Shown piece after piece: positions 18,626 to 27,548 of a stretch of 64,000 bases of DNA. A program made the translations under genes and the position numbers. The stretch is taken from contig JAFLTP010000002.1 of assembly GCA_022510405.1 (NCBI GenBank), forward strand, positions 1-64,000. Reading direction: 5' to 3'. The notes beneath the pieces are model-generated. The model worked only from the letters and a program-made list of their open reading frames with translations. It had not been told where the DNA came from and did not search any database. This DNA is from Muribaculaceae bacterium (GTDB lineage Bacteria > Bacteroidota > Bacteroidia > Bacteroidales > Muribaculaceae). Positions within the stretch are counted from its first letter, which is position 1. Each line of letters starts with the position of its first letter.

Positions 18626-18674
18626 AGATACTTCAAACTCAAAACTTACAACTTAAAACTTAAAACTCACAACT
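18626..18674. repeat. Heptamer tract (AAACTTA/CAACTTA) in pta-ackA spacer
   Basis: aaaacttacaacttaaaacttaaaactcacaact. Confidence 0.8.
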
Positions 18675-19874
18675 ATGAAGATATTGGTTTTGAACTGCGG
18701 TAGCAGCAGTGTGAAATATAAACTTATCGATTCCGACACCAAGAAAGTTCTGGCGGAAGGTGGAGTGGAAAAGATCGGTCTTCCCGATTCTTTCTTGAAA
18801 TTCAAAAAACCTGACGGCGAGAAGGAAACCATCTATGTTCCGATGCCGACAGCCAAAGAGGCTGTGAAAAATATCCTTGACCTGCTCACAGATCCTAAGA
18901 ATGGAGTGGTCAAGAATCTTGATGAAATTGAAGCTGTGGGTCACCGCGTGGTTCACGGTATGGAAGACTTCAGCGAATCCGTACTCATCACTCCTGATGT
19001 TATCAAGAAAGTGAAGGAAGCCTACAGTGTCGCTCCTCTTCACAATCCGGCAAATGTCACCGGCATCGAAGCTGTGGAATCCCTGATTCCGAATGTACCT
19101 CAGGTGGCTGTGTTCGACACCGCTTTCCATCAGACTATGCCGGCTAAGGCTTATATGTATGCCTTGCCATATGAACTTTATGAAAAATATGGTGTACGTC
19201 GTTACGGTTTCCACGGAACAAGCCATCGTTATGTTTCTAAACGTGCCTGTGAATTCTTAGGACTTCCATATGAAAAACAAAGAATCATTACATGTCATAT
19301 CGGCAACGGTGGCAGCATAACAGCCATCCGTGATGGCGTGAGTGTCGACACTTCCATGGGCCTCACTCCCACTGAAGGCCTTATGATGGGAACTCGTTCC
19401 GGTGATGTCGATCCGGGTGCATTGATCTACATCATGGAACGCGAGAACCTTGACGCTGCCGGTCTAAGCAAGTTGGTAAACAAGCAGAGCGGTGTGCTTG
19501 GTGTTTCCGGTAAATCAAGTGACATGCGTGATGTTGAGGCAGCTATTCTCAGTGGTGACGATAAAGCTAAACTTGCTCTTGAAATGTATGAATACCGTAT
19601 CATCAAATACATCGGTGCATACGTTGCTGTGCTTGGTGGTGTGGATGTTATCGTATTTACTGGTGGCGTAGGAGAAAATCAGATCAGTACACGCGAGGCT
19701 ATCTGCAAGCAATTCGCATATCTTGGCGTGACATTCGATGCAGAAGCAAACAAGACAAGAGGCAAGGAAATCGAAATCTCCGGTAAAGATTCAAAGGTTC
19801 ATGTTGTCGTTATCCCAACCGACGAAGAACTCATGATAGCACAAGACACAGCCAAGATCGTTTCCAAAAAATAA
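18675..19874 (+). CDS. ackA: Acetate kinase
   Basis: MKILVLNCGSSSVKYKLI, FHGTSHRYVSKRA, CHIGNGGSITAI. Confidence 0.98.
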   Translation: MKILVLNCGSSSVKYKLIDSDTKKVLAEGGVEKIGLPDSFLKFKKPDGEKETIYVPMPTAKEAVKNILDLLTDPKNGVVKNLDEIEAVGHRVVHGMEDFSESVLITPDVIKKVKEAYSVAPLHNPANVTGIEAVESLIPNVPQVAVFDTAFHQTMPAKAYMYALPYELYEKYGVRRYGFHGTSHRYVSKRACEFLGLPYEKQRIITCHIGNGGSITAIRDGVSVDTSMGLTPTEGLMMGTRSGDVDPGALIYIMERENLDAAGLSKLVNKQSGVLGVSGKSSDMRDVEAAILSGDDKAKLALEMYEYRIIKYIGAYVAVLGGVDVIVFTGGVGENQISTREAICKQFAYLGVTFDAEANKTRGKEIEISGKDSKVHVVVIPTDEELMIAQDTAKIVSKK

Positions 19875-19911
19875 TCTATCTTACCTTAAGATGAGGACAC
19901 ATTAAAAATGA

Positions 19912-19958
19912 AGTGAACCCTAAAAGTTAGACCAAAAAACTTTTAGGGTTTACTTTTT
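19912..19958 (+). terminator. 17-bp stem hairpin with T tail after ackA
   Basis: AGTGAACCCTAAAAGTT ... AACTTTTAGGGTTTACT TTTTATT. Confidence 0.75.
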
Positions 19959-19978
19959 ATTATTACAAGAACATTGGA

Positions 19979-21796
19979 TCACATAAAATCTTCCGGTCCG
20001 TATACACCAAAATCAGGATCCTTTTCCGGCTGCCATGTCCTAACTTTTATTATTGGATTGGCCGGGTCATTGATGTCGACCATCAAAAACAAATATCCTT
20101 TATCTCCATAATTTGAAGAATAGTATTCTTGAGAAATCTGGATGGCATAAACTTCTCCTCCCTTCCCGAGTTTCCGAACTTCATTATCCGCAAAACGAAG
20201 ATTGATATATTCTTTACCTTCAAAACTTCTTTTAAGAGCCTTCAAATATGAATCCTTTGTGTGGCGATTGTATTTAATGATATCCCCTCCAAATTGGATT
20301 CCATTTATTTCCCCATTCAAAGGCTGATTTTGTCTATACACTACTGCTCCGGTTATTATCACGGCATTATCGTCAAAAATAGTTTCTATATAATCCAACC
20401 GTTTTAAAGCATAGGCAGTTTGATAATTTTCTAAGAAATTCATGATCGCAAATCTTGCCTTTTCATCCCAAAATCCTTTCCCAAGAATATCATCTTCAGC
20501 TGTTTTCCCTAAACCGAAGGAAAGATTGTCAATCAATCCTTCTTTATTAAATGTAAAGACAATATCTTCAACAAAAGACTTCCTCATTCCGCTTGCAAAA
20601 GAAAACGACAGCTGAAGACCTCGGGCATAAACAGTCCCATTATCTTCGTAAAATTTCACATCCGGAGTTCCCACCACTTTTGCTTTCCCATATTTAAGTA
20701 ACCTTTCATAGATGTCATAACCATAAGGAGTGAAATAAGATTTTACATTATCATAGTTTTTTTCTACAATACTTTTTATAATTTTATCAATTACATCCTT
20801 GGTTTCTGAAGAAGCTTGAAACTCTTTAGGTTTACTTATTTTTTCTTGAGAAAGTTTAGAAAAAGAGTTTGAATTTTTTGAATGTGAGTTCATCCGGATA
20901 TCATCATTCTTTTTGAATGATTGATAAGCATTTCTCATTGGAATTGTTTTGATAGACTCCAAGACTGCTTCAACATCTTTATCTATATGTGCCTCCCCTT
21001 TATATTCATATTCATATTTCAACTGATAATTCTCATTTTGATTGCCTGATGCCATCTCTACTATTCCGACACCATCTTTTGCACTGTAGATATTTCCCCA
21101 ATCACTTCCATCGAAATATGTATAATCAATGGAATTTACCGGCAAACCTTTATAAGTAATAAATATTTCGATATCATCACCATTCTTTTTAACATATGAA
21201 CTATCCAGATTGGAAAAAATCTCATTCATCTGTCTTGGTATCCATGTCATAAGCACCACTTCATCTCCTTCTTCTGTTTGAAAAGTCATCCCGTCGGGAT
21301 ATTGGAGAGATTGAAGTAAAGAAAGAGCCCAGTAATAATCCTTTAATGCTACATCAATTTTACCCGCCCTTTCAGCATTAACAGCCGACTGGACATAATC
21401 CTTAATTTTAAGTTTTCGGAGTTCAAACAGTTTATTTATTTCACTTCTTTTAATCCATCTGCCCACATGGGCCTCAGGTTCATTTTCCAATATAACCTTT
21501 TCGGTGTTGTTAAGGGTTGCCTGTGAATAAGTTTTCACTATTGAACCGAAATTTGTTGTAGCATCAATATTTCCGTTTATGTTTCTTTCATTCTCGGTTA
21601 TTGTGGTTGTCCCCTCCACATTAACTGTGATTTTGCTGATAAGGTCATTTAAAGCCTGTTTATCCGCTTCAGCAACAGTCACACCCCAACCTTCCCCATA
21701 TAGATACTGGGGACTGTTAACCACCTGTTCCCAAGTTTGAGAATAGGAAGGAATAATTAATAATAAAAATAAAAAAGTTAAAAATATATTTCTCAT
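19979..21796 (-). CDS. Secreted/periplasmic protein with LPP20-like N-terminal domain
   Basis: Signal peptide; PQYLYGEGWGVTVAEADKQALNDLISKITVNVEG pattern typical of LPP20-like domains. Confidence 0.65.
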   Translation of the reverse strand: MRNIFLTFLFLLLIIPSYSQTWEQVVNSPQYLYGEGWGVTVAEADKQALNDLISKITVNVEGTTTITENERNINGNIDATTNFGSIVKTYSQATLNNTEKVILENEPEAHVGRWIKRSEINKLFELRKLKIKDYVQSAVNAERAGKIDVALKDYYWALSLLQSLQYPDGMTFQTEEGDEVVLMTWIPRQMNEIFSNLDSSYVKKNGDDIEIFITYKGLPVNSIDYTYFDGSDWGNIYSAKDGVGIVEMASGNQNENYQLKYEYEYKGEAHIDKDVEAVLESIKTIPMRNAYQSFKKNDDIRMNSHSKNSNSFSKLSQEKISKPKEFQASSETKDVIDKIIKSIVEKNYDNVKSYFTPYGYDIYERLLKYGKAKVVGTPDVKFYEDNGTVYARGLQLSFSFASGMRKSFVEDIVFTFNKEGLIDNLSFGLGKTAEDDILGKGFWDEKARFAIMNFLENYQTAYALKRLDYIETIFDDNAVIITGAVVYRQNQPLNGEINGIQFGGDIIKYNRHTKDSYLKALKRSFEGKEYINLRFADNEVRKLGKGGEVYAIQISQEYYSSNYGDKGYLFLMVDINDPANPIIKVRTWQPEKDPDFGVYGPEDFM

Positions 21797-21808
21797 TTAA
21801 TAATTCAC

Positions 21809-23113
21809 TCAGTTGTTGGAAATGGCAAGCCGTAGACCATTTGGGGATGAATAAACATATGAAGAAGCAGTACATTCTGATGCGGATGAATTGTAATATC
21901 CTCCATAATAAGAATAATTTTGTACCGCTTCCCATATATTCCCACTCATGTCATAAAAACCAAGTTCATTGGGAAGTAATTGTTTAACCGGATGTTTCTG
22001 TCCATCAGAATTTCCATTAAACCAAGCAACATCATAAATATTATTACTACCGGAATAAGTAAATCCTTGGGATTTATTGCCTCCCTTAAATGCAAACTGC
22101 CATTCTTTGAGCGTGGGAACCCTAAAATTTAATCTATAGTTTTTATATAATGTCGTGCAAAATGAATTCCAATCAGTACTACTAAGACCGGATTTTGGCA
22201 ACAAGCTTGATTCTCCTTGTTGCGTCACGGCATAGTATAATTCTTCTGTTGTTTCTGTTTCTGCCAACAAGAAATTTCCTTCTTCATATTCTACCGGTAT
22301 CATCACTAAGTCAACACCATTTATGTTGAAAACTGCATGATTTCTCCAACCACTATGGGAAGAAACCGTAGGAAGATCTACATATCCGCTTTCGCCTGCC
22401 TTATATATGGTGTTACTAAATTGCTTGGTGAATGCTGCATCTGAATAGATAACGTTTACTCTGGGTTCTTCCGAATCAGTAAACATACCGTAAATATAAT
22501 CCGTATATGTACCCTCAACTTGCATAGATAACATATCTGATGTTAACGTATAATTCCCGTTGGATGTATCAAATGCCGTGTAGCAGGATATTCCATATAG
22601 ATTCAACTTCTTGTTGTTTTCACCCTGAAATCTTATTCTTCCTGTTTTAGGAGAAAGTGTTGCTGACACGGTTAAATCCCCTCCGTCATATATATAATCA
22701 GCTTCAGAATCTTCATAAATACATGATGCGGAATTCAAAACTATAACTGAACCCATTTCTGAACCGGGATTGTCGACATACACTGCTAAACATTTTGTAG
22801 TGGCACCTGTCACTAAACTGCCAAAATAGGTGAGTTGCCAAGATCCGTTATTATACACCGCATCCCCATATGTGGTGCCATTTGATGTATCAAATATAAG
22901 ATACACCGTGTCTCCATTTTTCCATTCTTCCGCAGAACGTGTTTCCGGTTCATCAGAAAAATTGGACTTAGTAATTTCCATCGTCAACCTACAAGTCTTA
23001 GGTTCCGGCTGCAATGCATCGTCCGGATCATTTAGTATATCCGACTCCGAACTACAGCCCAATAAAATGAAAGTCAATAATGCAACTAAATTGATGTTTA
23101 TTATTTTATGCAT
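21809..23113 (-). CDS. Lipoprotein with fimbrillin-like N-terminus and C-terminal FGE-sulfatase/SUMF1-like domain
   Basis: Lipobox LLGCSSES; C-terminus FRVPTLKEWQFAFKGGNKSQGFTYSGSNNIYDVAWFNGNS...NELGFYDMSGNIWEAVQ...NGLRLA. Confidence 0.8.
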   Translation of the reverse strand: MHKIININLVALLTFILLGCSSESDILNDPDDALQPEPKTCRLTMEITKSNFSDEPETRSAEEWKNGDTVYLIFDTSNGTTYGDAVYNNGSWQLTYFGSLVTGATTKCLAVYVDNPGSEMGSVIVLNSASCIYEDSEADYIYDGGDLTVSATLSPKTGRIRFQGENNKKLNLYGISCYTAFDTSNGNYTLTSDMLSMQVEGTYTDYIYGMFTDSEEPRVNVIYSDAAFTKQFSNTIYKAGESGYVDLPTVSSHSGWRNHAVFNINGVDLVMIPVEYEEGNFLLAETETTEELYYAVTQQGESSLLPKSGLSSTDWNSFCTTLYKNYRLNFRVPTLKEWQFAFKGGNKSQGFTYSGSNNIYDVAWFNGNSDGQKHPVKQLLPNELGFYDMSGNIWEAVQNYSYYGGYYNSSASECTASSYVYSSPNGLRLAISNN

Positions 23114-23134
23114 GGTTCAAAAATATTTTAATAT

Positions 23135-25336
23135 TTATTTATTTGTCCAATTTTGTTCAGAGGAATAATCAACTACATTTAGATTGAGGGAACCTTCCGA
23201 TTTGGTAGTCCAATTTTCTTCATTCCCGAATCCTTCAATAGATATGTTTAATGAATTATGTGAATCATTATTCCAATTTTTATCTGTTGTGTAACCAATT
23301 ATTTTAATCGATAAATCTCCATTTTTAACATCATTCCAATTTTGGTCGCCAGGATAACCTTCAATTATAAAAGACCCTCCATATCCTACTTGAGTCACAG
23401 GAATTGAAATGGAATAAGATCCCTCTGATAATCCTTGCAAGGTCACAACCACACTTCCTTCACGAGAATCTGAAGATTCGTTTTCTTCAGCTATAACTAA
23501 GAAACTATTATTTTCATTTTCTTTCAAAGAAATCCACGGAGTTTCCGTTGATAAGGAATAATTTCCATCAGTTTCAACATAAACCGGAGTCGATTCTCCA
23601 CCTTTTGAAAAGAAAGAGATACGTGTTGTGGAAACTCTAAGATACATTCCGGCTTGATGCACATTTATCTTTAATCCTTGTGAAAATTTAGGTGTAAAGA
23701 TTATCACTGCCTCACGAGATTTTAAGGATGGATTTGGTGCAACCACTATATTGATTGTATCTTCTCCTTCACCTGAATATTTAGAAAGGCTCAACCATGA
23801 GGAAACTCCTTGTCCTTCTATTGTGGCTGACCATTGCTGATTAGTTCCTAAATCCAGGCTATGGCTCCCCCCTTTTGAGTCAAATGTGAAAGAATCACCG
23901 GCAATTTCAAAATATTTTGATTGTTGTGAAACTATAACTTTAATTTCTTTCTCTCCGAAATAATATGTGATTTCTCCTGTACGGTCTTGTTCAGTTGGAT
24001 TCTCTTCAACTGACACTGTGACTGCGGTATCTCCCTTTCCTGATTGCGGACTAACGGATATCCAGTCTTGACTAACATTAGAAGTCCATTCTCCATCAGC
24101 CGTAATTTCCAATGTCTGCGTTCCTCCTTTATCGCTAAATTCCAAGACAGAGGAACCCGGAGTCAGGGTTTGTCCTGATTGCATCACACTTGTTATATAT
24201 GAAATATCTAAACCCGGAGATGTCCAGACTATTTCCCCATTGCGTGAATTTACTAAAGGATTTTCTTCAACTGCAATTGTAACCTGTGTATTTCCTGTCC
24301 CTGACGCTGGGTTAACGGTAATCCATTCCGGTTTTGATTTTAGTTCCCAGGATATGTTGCTTTTTATTGTAATGGTTTCAGAAGATGCTCGAGATGAAAA
24401 AGAAAGCACAGAATCGGTTTCAAGATATAAACCTTTTTGAATAATTTTTATTTGAAGTCGACTTTCATTGCCGGTCAGAATTGTGACATAACCTATACGT
24501 TCATTAACTGATCCATTTTGTGAAACTTCTATATTAACTTGTAATTCTCCCGCACCACCCTCTGATGGATCGACCTGAATCCAACTGTCTGAAACAATCG
24601 CCTCCCATTTGCTTTCCGACACAATTGAAATGGAATATCTTGAAGCAGTATTTTCGAAATCAAGGGATAGATCTGATACTGTGATTTCTGACGGGAATTG
24701 GGTCAAGTGTATATTAGCATAAGTTTTGTTTTCATAACTTAGATACACAATTGCATTCCTGTAAGAAGAGGATGGATTTTCTTCAACCGATATTGACAAT
24801 GAATTGCCGTTTTCTCCCTTTTGTAAAGTTACCCAATTCTGATTTGTAGAAGCCTCCCATTCACAATTTGATTTTACTACAATAATTTGCGTTTCATAAC
24901 TTCCACTGAATTCCAAGCTTGTTTCTTCAAGATTCACATATGGAGTGTTTCCTTGTTGAGAGACATAAACACTTTGTTCATAATTCCAATCTTCAGCATT
25001 CGATCTTAAATAAAAATATGTTGATCTTGGTTCCGATGTATCGTTTTCACTGATTTCCAAAGTTCCATTCTCCGAAGAGTCCCCCGATGTGGGATCAATG
25101 GTTACCCAAGAAGGATAATTTTCGAATTTCCAAGAACTTGAAAGTGTTTCCACATAAAAATCTTCAGTGGCTGAATTTCCGTTATAGACACTGAAAGAAT
25201 TAGGAATTATTGATAAATATCTTGGTGTTAAAGATGGGTATCTTCCTTCCTCTAACGACTGCACATCTTTACATCCCGTTAAATATATCAATAGGATAAT
25301 GAGTATAGACAATGGATTTTTTAACAACTTCTCCAT
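23135..25336 (-). CDS. Lipoprotein with about seven tandem BACON-type domains and C-terminal 21-aa repeats
   Basis: Lipobox YLTGCKD; repeated ...WITVNPASGTGNTQVTIAVEENPLVNSRNGEI... units. Confidence 0.88.
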   Translation of the reverse strand: MEKLLKNPLSILIILLIYLTGCKDVQSLEEGRYPSLTPRYLSIIPNSFSVYNGNSATEDFYVETLSSSWKFENYPSWVTIDPTSGDSSENGTLEISENDTSEPRSTYFYLRSNAEDWNYEQSVYVSQQGNTPYVNLEETSLEFSGSYETQIIVVKSNCEWEASTNQNWVTLQKGENGNSLSISVEENPSSSYRNAIVYLSYENKTYANIHLTQFPSEITVSDLSLDFENTASRYSISIVSESKWEAIVSDSWIQVDPSEGGAGELQVNIEVSQNGSVNERIGYVTILTGNESRLQIKIIQKGLYLETDSVLSFSSRASSETITIKSNISWELKSKPEWITVNPASGTGNTQVTIAVEENPLVNSRNGEIVWTSPGLDISYITSVMQSGQTLTPGSSVLEFSDKGGTQTLEITADGEWTSNVSQDWISVSPQSGKGDTAVTVSVEENPTEQDRTGEITYYFGEKEIKVIVSQQSKYFEIAGDSFTFDSKGGSHSLDLGTNQQWSATIEGQGVSSWLSLSKYSGEGEDTINIVVAPNPSLKSREAVIIFTPKFSQGLKINVHQAGMYLRVSTTRISFFSKGGESTPVYVETDGNYSLSTETPWISLKENENNSFLVIAEENESSDSREGSVVVTLQGLSEGSYSISIPVTQVGYGGSFIIEGYPGDQNWNDVKNGDLSIKIIGYTTDKNWNNDSHNSLNISIEGFGNEENWTTKSEGSLNLNVVDYSSEQNWTNK

Positions 25337-25349
25337 AGGGGAACCTTAA

Positions 25350-27395
25350 TTAAAAAAATACATTAAGACTTACATTTAGTCCAAAACCCTCTGAAAAGCC
25401 TTTGATTTTTTTAGAAGCGTCCATGAGTAATTTGTAAGCTTCAGATTTACTTACATTCAACTTATATTGTGGCATGACAGATATGCCTAAATGATTAATT
25501 AATAATACCTCAAATCTTGCTCCAATAGGAATACTTGCTGCACTTGCTCCATTGGCTATTACCTCAGTCGCGTCGCTTTCTTTTAGTTTCACCATTTGTA
25601 TTCCTACTTGTGGAGTTATTCTAAAGCGTCCGGCAAAGCTAAAACCATAACCTAATTTCAAGTCCATCCCCCATGGAGTATAAGTAGCCATGTCCGGGTA
25701 TTCGGGATGACCGGTATAATTCCAATATATGGTTTCGCTTTTGCCTAACCCTTGAATATAATTAGCCTCTATGTTCATATTTTGGATATAACCTCCAAGA
25801 CCTACGTTTATCCCACTTAAGCCAACAATATTATAGCCAGCCTGCAAGTAGCAGGAATTTTTCTTTATTAAATTTTTTCGAAGTTTGATATTAAGGTCAG
25901 GAGTATTGGCACTCAAGTCCATATTCTTAGAGTAATCCAAGTAACCATCTTTTTGAATTGAAATATTGTAATTACCTGTGAAAAGGTCAAATCTATAGGG
26001 AGAGGTTCCGGAGTATCTGCCGTTGATATATACAGAAGCGTTAGAAGGATAAGTATGTAATGTTGACGAGCAATAACCATTTAAGTGCACATCTAATTCG
26101 CCTGATTTATCTTTTTCCACGATTAGATTCCTTTCTTCGCTCTTATATCCTTTCAATTCAAATGTAACCTTATAATTCCCTATCAATATTCTTTTATTAT
26201 TTATCGGTGTTATTCCCTCAAATTTATCATTAAGATACACTGATGCTCCTTTTGGTGAACTGTTTAAGGTTATATATCCATATAGTGGATGGGGTGACTC
26301 CAATCCTACGCTTTGTCTTATCCCGGTCTGGACCTCGATAATTTTTGTTGTTGTTGCATGAGAAGGTTTCTTTACCTCTATTGTGTGTCTTCCTTCTTCC
26401 AAGCGGGTGGTGAGCTTGTTGTTTAAAAATTGGAGAAGTTCACCATTATCATAAATTGTAACTTCCGGATCACTTATAAGAAAATCTACATAAGCATAAT
26501 TGGGATTTAAGGATGGATTTAAATTTACTGTACCGCTGTCAGTCACTTCAATATTGACAGAATAAGGTTTGTACAATTTCTGGTTTATTAATAGTTGATG
26601 GTTGCCACTTTTGATAGGGAAATCCTTAATAGGAATTCTACCTAATTGTTTTGAATCCAAAAATACCTCTGCCCCATCCAAATCATTTCCCCCGGGGATA
26701 TTTAAATAACCGAAAGCTTGTTTTAAAATAATCTCCTTTTTAGTGTTGTTCGGATTATCATTTATTTCTATATCCCCCTCTTCCGGATGATAATTATCTG
26801 CCACCACTCTATAATGCTTATTACCAAAAGGCAAATGTTGCACATAATGGCCATTTTGCTGTTTATCAATAATTATTCCATTTATATAAAGAGTTGCATC
26901 CGGAGGATAAATATCAAAAACAAATTCTTTTTCGTTATCATAATCTGTCACCAATTGATTCACTTCATTGGTAGTGAGTTTCATCCTGTAAGTTTTACCT
27001 TCTTCTAATCTCTTTTCATAAGAAAATGGTATTCTGCCCAAAATTGGGTGTTGAATTATTAAGTTTTTTACCCCTCTGGGTAAATATAGCCATATTTCGG
27101 CAGGATGTTCAGTATTTTGTGGTTCCACTGCAACTACTCCCAGGCTACCCGCATCAAATTGAAAACCTTTTTGTGTGGTTTCAATCTTAATCAAAGCGCT
27201 CACCTCCCCATTCTGATCTATTTTTTTAGTACCTTCACGAATTGCAGTTGGGTCCATCTCTTCAATCTTGAAAGATTCTACCCACATCTTTTGGTCATGT
27301 GTGGGAGTAATCTTTTCTTGCGAGAAGACTGATAAAAAATTAAATATGAAAATCAAGAGATAAAATCCCTTTAATTTCCCGGCTACCATAATCAA
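25350..27395 (-). CDS. PEGA-repeat protein with C-terminal outer-membrane barrel-like region
   Basis: Units such as SSPKGASVYLNDKFEGITPINNKRILIGNYKVTFELKGYKSEE and YPSNASVYINGRYSGTSPYRFDLFTGNYNISIQKDGY; alternating beta C-terminus ending in F. Confidence 0.82.
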   Translation of the reverse strand: MIMVAGKLKGFYLLIFIFNFLSVFSQEKITPTHDQKMWVESFKIEEMDPTAIREGTKKIDQNGEVSALIKIETTQKGFQFDAGSLGVVAVEPQNTEHPAEIWLYLPRGVKNLIIQHPILGRIPFSYEKRLEEGKTYRMKLTTNEVNQLVTDYDNEKEFVFDIYPPDATLYINGIIIDKQQNGHYVQHLPFGNKHYRVVADNYHPEEGDIEINDNPNNTKKEIILKQAFGYLNIPGGNDLDGAEVFLDSKQLGRIPIKDFPIKSGNHQLLINQKLYKPYSVNIEVTDSGTVNLNPSLNPNYAYVDFLISDPEVTIYDNGELLQFLNNKLTTRLEEGRHTIEVKKPSHATTTKIIEVQTGIRQSVGLESPHPLYGYITLNSSPKGASVYLNDKFEGITPINNKRILIGNYKVTFELKGYKSEERNLIVEKDKSGELDVHLNGYCSSTLHTYPSNASVYINGRYSGTSPYRFDLFTGNYNISIQKDGYLDYSKNMDLSANTPDLNIKLRKNLIKKNSCYLQAGYNIVGLSGINVGLGGYIQNMNIEANYIQGLGKSETIYWNYTGHPEYPDMATYTPWGMDLKLGYGFSFAGRFRITPQVGIQMVKLKESDATEVIANGASAASIPIGARFEVLLINHLGISVMPQYKLNVSKSEAYKLLMDASKKIKGFSEGFGLNVSLNVFF

Positions 27396-27441
27396 AAGAA
27401 CTTTTTACAAATTTAAAAAATATGTCCTTATAAAACAACGA

Positions 27442-27468
27442 GAGGAAGCAGAAGAGCTCTGCTTCCTC
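27442..27468 (-). terminator. 11-bp stem hairpin downstream of the 1227-aa secreted protein
   Basis: GAGGAAGCAGA-AGAGC-TCTGCTTCCTC; minus strand followed by a weak T-rich tail. Confidence 0.5.
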
Positions 27469-27548
27469 GATTAATGCTTAGATTGCTTGATTAAGCAAGT
27501 AAATCTAAGGGAATTTGAGATGGTATATTATCTAAGAAATATTTCTGC

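Noticed and set aside
19979-27395. Defence system or polysaccharide utilisation locus
   Set aside because: No nuclease, NTPase, toxin, SusC/SusD or CAZyme in the operon; domains are envelope/binding types only.
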